Positions 56,650-64,000 of a stretch of 64,000 nt of DNA are shown in pieces (the first letter of the stretch is position 1; each line of letters starts with the position of its first letter). The stretch is from positions 132,001-196,000 of the forward strand of contig JAFREQ010000091.1 of NCBI GenBank assembly GCA_025331565.1. The letters are read 5' to 3'. A program made the position numbers and the translations under genes. The notes under the pieces are model-generated. The model did not search any database. It was given only the letters and a program-made list of their open reading frames with translations, and had not been told where the DNA came from. This stretch comes from Holacanthus passer. Its lineage: Eukaryota > Chordata > Actinopteri > Pomacanthidae.

Positions 56650-57110
56650 TGTAGCAGTACTTGCAGTAAGTTGCATGAAACACAGTGTCACATTCTGACC
56701 TAGAATGAGGGTAGTCTGGCAAAAAACTGACTGAAAAAAGGTGTGAAGGTGTGACCTCCTAAAGCTAGAAAAGGTAGCAAGACAGAGTCTGTTTGACACA
56801 AAAAAACGAAGTTTATTGCCCTTTTTGAGACAGAAAATGAGGGCAAATAATGGAACAAAAATAATGCAATAATATATACACCATTTGGCCACCACTAACA
56901 ATAAGCCTACACAGCACCACAGCCCTTCTCTGACTGCCTAAACAGTGTGGATCCCCTCTATTTAAAGGCTAGGCCCCTCCCACTGGACCATACCATCTTT
57001 AATTGAAAACAATTACATAATCAATTCAAACACACAAATCATCTTCCATATCAGGAACCATTTTAAATCATTCATTTACCACACATTAAATGAGTCAAAG
57101 CATTCCTACA
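56650..57110 (-). mobile_element. candidate 3' LTR
   Basis: On the minus strand the block starts TGTAGGAATGC (57110) and ends TACTGCTACA (56650), with matching TGTAG/CTACA ends. Inside, CCTTTAAATAGAGGGG could be a TATA region and GGGCAATAAACTTC a polyadenylation signal. Immediately upstream on that strand lies TTAAAAGGGGCAT, a polypurine tract as expected before a 3' LTR. The flanks do not show a target duplication. Moderate support. Confidence 0.5.
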
Positions 57111-57304
57111 ATGCCCCTTTTAACACTCCCATCAATTAGTATGGTGCAGTAAGATGGACTGAACATGTTCCCTACTTTATACTCAGGCACTATAAAAGAC
57201 AACCTGAAACTATGCTCAGGTCCTTTGTCACTGCCCAGAACCAGGAAGCACTGTGGTAAGAAAAGAACATAATTAGATACAGACAAACTCATAATCTTCC
57301 ACAT
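57111..57304 (-). pseudogene. internal retroelement remnant upstream of the candidate LTR
   Basis: The minus-strand frame from 57,304 contains FRLSFIVPEYKVGNMFSPSY followed by CTILIDGSVKRGI and runs through the polypurine tract into the LTR. By position it would be the end of the last ORF of an LTR element. I do not recognise the family, and the part before FLPQC looks unrelated. Confidence 0.35.
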
Positions 57305-59319
57305 TTAAATAACAAAAGTTAACTCAAACAATAACAATCATTATGTGTGTGTGTTTTTGTAAACCTTATGGGGAAAACAATAGCACAGGAAACTTACTAA
57401 GATGTTAAATGTAGCTCAGTGTGTGCACCCACCAAACTTAGCAGCATGCTACCTGGCTAACATGTGGTGTGTGAAATGAGTGCCACACATAGTTGGTGTT
57501 ATAATTACTCCATGCACAATGAGCAATGACTCCATGTACAAGAGTAGATGGAGAGTAATCTCGCCTCTGAATGACATGTCGATTGAATATGGCAGATTGT
57601 TACATGAAAAGTTGGCTGGTGCATGATTGTATTACTGGTAGGGAACTGTAGACACGTGAATTTAGAGACTTATTGCAAAACCAGTCTAAAAGCTATTGCC
57701 AGTGATTGAGAAGATTGTAAAAATACGTTGGGGCAAATCTAAAGAAAAATCATGTTTCTAGAGCAGGAAGGTGAAAAAGTTGTAGCAAGCATGAGTCAAT
57801 CATCAGACACTTATTGCAATACTGAATTCAGTATTCAGATGTTTTTCAGGGACCGTCAAGTGCAGCTGCATCCACACAAAAAACAAGTAATACATGTAAT
57901 TTTAAAAGACAAGATAGTGATTATATTCTTATACAAATCAACATTTAATCCTCTAGAAACAGCGCAATTCACAGTTATCTTACAATGAATAAATACAATG
58001 AGCCAGCTATAGTAGAGGTGCCCACCTCTTCCAGTGACAGACAACCTAACAGTTATATTTAAACTACAATGATTGACACTGGTTATTTAAAAGACAATGC
58101 ATGAAGGCAGGCAAGGTGGTATATTCTCAGGCAAATTAATATTTATTCCTCTGAATATGGAACACTGCACAATTCACAAAAAAACACAGATCTACAGCTG
58201 AACAATGGCAGGTATCTTTCATTGATGTATTGCTTTTGGTCTGGTTTTACTATACAGACAAACCAAGGAAAAGGGATGTTTTTGATGGTGTAAAAAGTGC
58301 TTTTTAATTGTACCTCACCAGAACACCTTAAAAAACACTGATTTTTATGGGTTTTTATGAGAACAGCAGCATTTTAGAGGAATAAACTGGTATTAAAAAC
58401 AGCATTTTACAGTAAATCAGGTGAAAACTATAGACAATATTTGGCAATTTAGCCTTGCATTTCTTTGTTCTACCACCATATATTCTGCTTGCTTGGGTAT
58501 GAACACACAGAAGTATGTGAATTGGAAATTTCCCCTATGTTTGAGGCCAATTTATGCCAAATGTGATCTGTGTAGTATAGCAGTGCCAGGTTAGCAAAGA
58601 GGATGGTCAGTTTTACATGCAGGATGTAACCCCAGTTCTATGAGCAAGTGCGTGAAGCATAACTGACATCAGCTTAGCAGTGTGGCTACTCAATAACCTA
58701 ACTGTAATGAAACATCACAAAAATAATCTTCAGACAATGAATCATCCAAATCAGTACATGTGCATTGACAACGTTAAGCAGTCCAGTGCTTTGCCATGTT
58801 ATGCTATATGTATGCTCAGTTAGCAAGCTGTGAAGGAGAGGGGTTTCCTGGCATGCTAAGAGTCTGTCGGGTTGATGAACAATACTGGGGAAAGTTGCGT
58901 TCCTGATGTCAGAAGATACTGGTCACTGATTTTGTTTGGCGCTAACCTGTTTCAGTGTTCCTACTGTTTGTGAAGTTAGCTGGCAGACTTCACAGCTGCT
59001 GCCACGAACTAATCTTGTTTTAGCAGTGTGTACTTTGCTAACAAGAGAACTCAGACAGGCTCTTTAGGCTGTCTTCAGAAAAAGAGTTTGGTGTGTCTGC
59101 TCTGTCTGGGCAGGCTATACGCCGGTCAGAGAGCCACCAGTTAAGAGTGTGGGAGAAGATGAGAAAAGACAGCAAACATTAGGTCAGCTGAGAATTTGTA
59201 GATGGGGTCAGGGTGGAGTCCAGAGCATATCAGGTTACAGTTACAGGAAGTGAAGTGAGGAGGGGATGTGACTGTTTACATAATGGCTTACAAATTGAAA
59301 AAAGAATACTCTCACGACT
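57305..59319. other. unassigned AT-rich sequence
   Basis: Nothing recognisable on either strand. Confidence 0.5.
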
Positions 59320-59690
59320 AATTAATTGAAAGCTGAACTGAAACAATGAGTTCATTAATCGAGTTATCGATTGCAGGAAATTAATTTACAACAACTTTGA
59401 TAATTGATTATGGCAGTCGGGATAAAAAACAAATGACAAATTTGCTTTGGTTTCAATTTTTCTCAGTTTCATATGACTGTAAATTTAATATGTTTGGGTA
59501 TTGGAGTGGTAGTTTGACAATACAAGCAATGTCAGACATCATCTTGTGTTCTGAGAACTTGTGATGGCCATTTTTCACATTTTTTTTGCACATTTTCCAG
59601 ATGATTATTGTTTTTGATTGAAAATAATCAGCAGATCAATTAATAATAACACAAATAATCTTTAGTTGCAGCAATAGTTTAAATTAGTGT
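59320..59690. repeat. dispersed repeat (ATTAATCGAGTTATCGATT type)
   Basis: The left part reads GAGTTCATTAATCGAGTTAT and CAACTTTGATAATTGATTA. The right part reads CATTTTCCAGATGATTATTG, AAAATAATCAGCAGATCAAT and AATAATCTTTAGTTGCAGCA. Both halves, in this order and spacing, fit a common teleost repeat rich in AATCGATTAATCG words that ends in CGTTAGTTGCAGCC. Confidence 0.68.
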
Positions 59691-59884
59691 TTTGTGCACA
59701 ACCCAAAAAATACTTCTTTCTTGTCTTATGTATGGTTGTCTTCTTCTGTGTAAATATAGCTGAGGATCTTTGTGTGTGTCCAGCTTGCAGGTGCTTGGTC
59801 CTGAGGATGACAGTGCCAGTCTGTTGTCTGGACTGTCACAGTGTACAACACTGTGGTCCAAAGTAAGATATCTCAGCTGTTAAT

Positions 59885-60080
59885 ATTTATGGTCCCCAGA
59901 GGATGAGTCCTAATGTTTCTGGTGACTCTCTGACTGCCAGGAGAATTAAAACTTTACTAAAGAACATCAGATTAGACTTGACAGATTGCCATACAATTTA
60001 CCTGAGCACATTCAGAGGAAGTCCTGTACTTCATAAGATTTTATTTAACTGCACCTTTAGGTCAAACTATCACAACAAGC
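59885..60080. repeat. dispersed repeat (CAGAGGATGAATCCTAATG family)
   Basis: ATGGTCCCCAGAGGATGAGT, CCTAATGTTTCTGGTGACTC and TCTGACTGCCAG follow the family order. The interior then diverges. Confidence 0.65.
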
Positions 60081-60149
60081 CATCACTATCTAATGGTTAG
60101 AGAAGCCAGCTTGTGACCAGTTCAAGCCTCAGACTGTAGAATAATCTGA

Positions 60150-60245
60150 CATTTTAGAAAATATAATTTTCTTTTTTCATTTGAAATCACCAAGGTGCTT
60201 AGCTTAGCATAAAAACTGAAAATGGGGGGAAAGCGGGCACACTTA
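60150..60245. repeat. dispersed repeat fragment (TAGCTTAGCATAAA word)
   Basis: TGCTTAGCTTAGCATAAAAA followed by CTGAAAATGGGGGGAAA resembles the core of a common fish repeat (AGCTTAGCATAAAGACTGGA). It is short and divergent. Confidence 0.45.
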
Positions 60246-62257
60246 ACATCATTCATCTCACAAACATTATTTTTTCCATGGGACTGCAGAAAAATCTGCT
60301 GAACAGATTCCTGCTTCCCCAGGGAATAAACCCCTTTGATTTTATTGAACTCATGGCCTCACCTCTTGTGCTTTCCTCAAGACAAATTTTACATTTCTAC
60401 TACATTTTTATGGCAAAATCATTACTGTGTTTTCCATCCAGTCAAAGGTTTTTATTTCCTGTACAAGAAGAAAGAAAAAAAACACAACAACAAAACAAAC
60501 AAACAAAAAAAAAACTCTCAAATGTGTCATATTACAAGCATTAGTTTAAATTCACTCAACCAGGCAACAACTGGTCTCATGACATCAAAGTTAAAGAAAA
60601 ATGACAGTAAGTAAGCAAACTTACTTAACCTGCATGCTGCTCCTTCCCAAGTCCCTGACGCCTCTGAAGCAGGAGCTGCGGGTGATGACTTGACAAGTGA
60701 CCTGGTGGTGCTAAATGAGCCATCCTGTCAGTCATAACTAAAGTCAATCCCCACTACACAGACAGTGATTGATAAGGCAAGATACATATGTTTTCTTGCT
60801 ATATATACGGATGGGGTTATTTTATAATTTTATTGTCACAATTAGTTTGAATGAGACAGGACTATGGAATGACCTCTCTAGATTTAATGGTCACATGACT
60901 GGTTTACTTGCCAGGTCAAAAATGCAGGTTTCAGCCCATGGACAAATGACTGCAGCAGGTATTAAGTATGTAAAAGCATTTGTTTTAATTGCTTTTTTTG
61001 TTCAGGATCTGTGCACCGTGTTTGTCCTGGAGAGCAGCACTGTCCGTGACCTCTGCAGGCAAGGTCTGCAGCTCAATGTGCCACAGGATTTTGAAGCCAA
61101 TCAATCACCATGACGGTAACAAGAAAAACATGAACCAAGTTTTTAAAAAGTCTGCATGCTTCTTTTGCACTCAGAGTGTGTCCTAGTGTTACCTCTGCTT
61201 TGTGCCTGCGTTTGTCTAATAAATGGCACCAAAACAGTGAACAAAGCCCGACTAGTCAATACACTTTGAAAAATGGCCTTCAATCTCTCAGCTAGTATCT
61301 CGGTGACTTTGAATTTTTCTCCACTTTCACAGAGGACTGATGTGTAAAAGTGTGTGTTTTGTGTCCTGGTGTGCATGCCATGGCTGTGAATGAAGACGTA
61401 CGCTTAGAGAGCTGATATAGCACTCTGTACTCCTGTCTTGTTTGGTGGATGAGTACAGCTGAGGACACAAAAGACTTGTAATGCTCCACGTCGGATATCA
61501 TAAGCCATAACACAAAGCTGTTCGGAGGCAGAGAGGTGGGGGTATAGGGAAGGCTTGTGGTGAATTTTAAGCAGCGTTTGAGTGTGAAACCCGAACGACC
61601 TGCCCTTGGTTTGAACCGTTCGATGGAACGATGTGCCGGCAACAATTAATCTCTGCGTGAGATCATTAGGACAACACTGAGCAGAGTCCCGGTGCAGATT
61701 GCTGTAATGAGCCGGTCCTCCAAATCTGCACTCCCTGTCTTCTTGTGCATTCACTGCACACAAAAGCCACAACAGCAAAAGTCTGTCTATTCAGGGCAGA
61801 GGTGCAGAGGCTGATTCAAAGAGGGGAGATCAGGAAAAGGGCATTCAGCTGTTATGAGCCTTGGGGGCACTTGTAGCCTATTAGTAGTTCAGAAGCCCAA
61901 CAGTGTTTAGTGGCCAATTGCATCTGTGTGAAAGGCTCTACAGGGAAGACACAGAGCATTTGGAGTGTTGGGGGTGCTGGAAACCCCAGATAGTCCTTCT
62001 GCTGTGTAAAGTCAATTAGCATGCTATTTAGACTTGTTTTGACTTGATGGTCCTGTTTTTGTCTCGTGATACAGTGTTCATTCACTCATTCTTCAATGAA
62101 GAGTCATTCTTCGTGTACACATTTGTCCCCTGCATTTGTAATATTTTTTAAGAAGTTTTTAGTACTTTGATATATAAATGATAAATATAATTGATATGAT
62201 AAGTGCTCTACATTATCTAAAGAGCTTACTCGTCTTCTCTTATTCTGTTATTCTGGG
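60246..62257. other. unassigned sequence including a CpG-richer stretch
   Basis: No gene or repeat is recognised. 61,380-61,800 is richer in CpG and free of recognisable repeats, unlike most of the window. An A/C-rich simple tract lies at 60,475-60,515. Confidence 0.45.
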
Positions 62258-62527
62258 CAGCTGAGGCTCAGGACGTAGAGCAGTTATCCTCTAATCAGAA
62301 GGTTGGTGGTCACTGCAGTCTCCATGTCAAAGTGTCCTGGGGCAAGATACTGAGCCTCAAATTGCTCCAATGCTCTCATCAGTGTATTTGTGTGTGAATG
62401 GTTGTGGCTCCTGATAAGCAGGTGGCACCTTGCATGGTAGCCTCTGCCACTAGTGTCTGAATGTGTCTGAATTGATGAATGCTGGCACTTTCAGCGGTTG
62501 GTAAGACTAGAAAAGTATATAAATGAA
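62258..62527 (+). mobile_element. tRNA-derived SINE, copy 4, with a different 3' module
   Basis: The head GCAGCTGAGGCTCAGGACGT, the CAGAAGGTTGGTGGTCACTG region (box B lost by a small deletion) and TGTCAAAGTGTCCTGGGGCA plus AGATACTGAGCCTCAAATTG match the SINE family at 31.7 and 50.0 kb. The second half differs: CTGATAAGCAGGTGGCACCT, TGCATGGTAGCCTCTGCCAC, GACTAGAAAAGTATATAAAT. It therefore has the other 3' module known from this SINE group. Confidence 0.82.
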
Positions 62528-63104
62528 CTGTGTATATAAAGGTCACTACTCTGTCACAGGCTTAAAGCTCCTGTTTGTGATTGCTGATCAAATTTGGACA
62601 ATATTTAAGGAACTGTTTCTGGTTTTCAGGAAGTACATTTCCAAAAACTCTGTATGTATCTATCTTGTCAGAAACCACTGGTACATGCCTAAACTGTTTC
62701 CTTCATGAATTGTTCCTGACTTTCATGAATTGCTTTTGAGGTTTTAAAGGTTCCAGTAAGTAAAAGTATTGTCAGTCAGACTTAGTAAGTAAGTAAGTCA
62801 GGTCCAGGGGCAGAGATAGACTCTCAGCACAAAGGGGTCAGAGCATTCTCGAAGGGCCCCTCTAAAAAGTTACATAAAATTCATCTATCCGATCCTATTC
62901 ATCCATTGACTGAAGAGTATGGCATCACTGCCAATAGACAGCAACAGGCTGAGACAGCAGCACTCTGTCTGCGTTCAGACAGCCTGTTGGTCAACAGACA
63001 TTTGGTCGACTAATGGTGTAACTTCACACTCTGACAGTCAGTCAGCCCGGGGTTCAGAGCAAGAACCCTCAAGCACTATCAGATGGACAGACTTAGATTC
63101 AATT
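62528..63104. other. unassigned non-coding sequence
   Basis: AAGTAAGTAAGTAAGTC at about 62,784-62,800 is a short tetranucleotide repeat. No gene is recognised. Confidence 0.5.
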
Positions 63105-63290
63105 TGTTATGGATATTCATAGTTCCCAGAGGATGAATCTTCTTTCTGTTGACTACCTGACCTTTCCCCTTTCAGGCTTCATCCTTTCAGTCCTTTTACA
63201 AAAACATACTTAAATTTTGTTTCAACCAGCTTTGACAGAGTGGGGATTACTTTATTCTAACCAGACAGTTGCTCAGTGATTTTCAGTGAT
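63105..63290. repeat. dispersed repeat (CAGAGGATGAATCCTAATG family)
   Basis: ATTCATAGTTCCCAGAGGAT, GAATCTTCTTTCTGTTGACT and ACCTGACCTTTCCCCTTTCA follow the family order. Divergent beyond that. Confidence 0.6.
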
Positions 63291-63849
63291 TCACTTCCTA
63301 CAATCACTAATCGGGCCTCTGATGAGGGACAACAGAAGATTACAGCATTCTGCTATCTCAAATGTGAAAAATATCAACCAATGTGTGAGTGTGCGCATAT
63401 GTTGTGTCTGCATACTTCCATTCCCATGAATGTAAATGCCAAACCTACCTTCATACTGTTTGTCTTCTTTTGAATTTCTGCATGTGTGTAAATACACACA
63501 TTGTAAGTCTGTGTACCCATGTTCATATGTGTGTTTGTACATGAATGAATGATAATCAGTATACTGTCATTTTACCCTTTACCAGAGTATGGCTGACCCA
63601 TGTCAGTATTATCAGTGTCAGTACCATATCAGCAGACAGCACAACGAACTACAACAGGCTCAACATACTCAACATATCCATAGCTTGTAAGCTTGGACAG
63701 CAAAGGTTTTCCCGTTAGGTCTACTTTTGGTAGACAAAATTGTAGGGGTAGTAAATAGAACAACAGAGAGAAAAAGTATAGTCACACAAATACAGTCATC
63801 AAGCTCTTAAAACCCAATAGATGCCCAAATTAATTTCAGTGTAACATTT
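63291..63849. other. unassigned non-coding sequence
   Basis: Short GT/CA-rich words at 63,480-63,540. No gene is recognised. Confidence 0.5.
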
Positions 63850-63945
63850 TATGGTGTGTGATGTCTACATTTAATGGCAAAGAGTGGTGGTTGAGATATT
63901 TCACTCGGAACCAAAGTGGTGGACTGACCAACAGACATACAATCA
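63850..63945. repeat. dispersed repeat fragment (opposite strand of the 63.1 kb copy)
   Basis: GGTTGAGATATTTCACTCGG followed by AACCAAAGTGGTGGACTGAC and CAACAGACATA is the far end of the same dispersed repeat family, read in the other orientation. Confidence 0.55.
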
Positions 63946-64000
63946 GAACAATCACTAATGTAAATGTGGTCATGTCAGAGAGAGCTTGTGTAGTTAAATT

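Noticed and set aside
1..64000. CRISPR arrays, operons, prokaryotic promoters or ribosome binding sites
   Set aside because: The repeats seen are vertebrate-type microsatellites and transposable elements. There are no spaced direct repeats of CRISPR type and no bacterial gene organisation.

Overview
The window looks like non-coding DNA from a ray-finned (teleost, probably percomorph) fish. It is AT-rich and poor in CpG. It is studded with CA/GT microsatellites and packed with repeat types I recognise from teleost genomes: L2/Jockey-group LINEs, tRNA-derived SINEs, Tc1/mariner and hAT elements, and Ty3/gypsy elements with TGTCATGG-type LTRs. I found no intact protein-coding gene, no convincing multi-exon host gene, and no tRNA or rRNA gene. 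Every protein-like stretch that I recognise belongs to a decayed mobile element, except one HECT-domain remnant (54.24-54.50 kb). The window is best read as intergenic DNA or the inside of a very large intron.

Regions. 0-8 kb: mostly unassigned sequence with short dispersed repeats, a truncated Tc1 element abutting an L2-type LINE fragment (5.28-6.33 kb), and a dispersed repeat at 7.0 kb. 8.4-11.75 kb: a nested composite. A minus-strand L2-like LINE (ORF1/esterase-like part, endonuclease, reverse transcriptase, 3' end) is split by a tRNA-derived SINE with a 13-bp target duplication and by a 591-bp non-autonomous hAT element with an 8-bp target duplication. A Ty3/gypsy RNase H scrap lies just upstream. 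14-32 kb: two further LINE fragments, a Tc1 element with an internal deletion, another mariner-like 3' end, a perfect 35-nt hairpin, an hAT-type repeat and a SINE. 36-48.6 kb: three probable solo LTRs (two with matching target duplications), two LINE fragments and short repeats.

50.6-54.6 kb is the most coding-like part. It holds a 5' LTR followed by decayed gag, protease, reverse transcriptase, RNase H and integrase of a plus-strand Ty3/gypsy retrotransposon. That element ends abruptly at a 5'-truncated SINE. Next come a minus-strand HECT ubiquitin-ligase C-lobe remnant that keeps the catalytic-Cys motif, and then a Tc1-like terminal fragment. 56-57.3 kb carries a PIF/Harbinger-type helix-turn-helix remnant and a candidate LTR with a polypurine tract. 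57.3-64 kb is largely unassigned apart from short dispersed repeats and one more SINE.

Nothing here supports a new functional system. What is informative is the insertion chronology, the solo LTRs, the loss of key catalytic residues, and the HECT fragment boxed in by mobile elements. Family assignments rest on recognition of protein motifs and repeat ends by eye. No alignment or database search was run.
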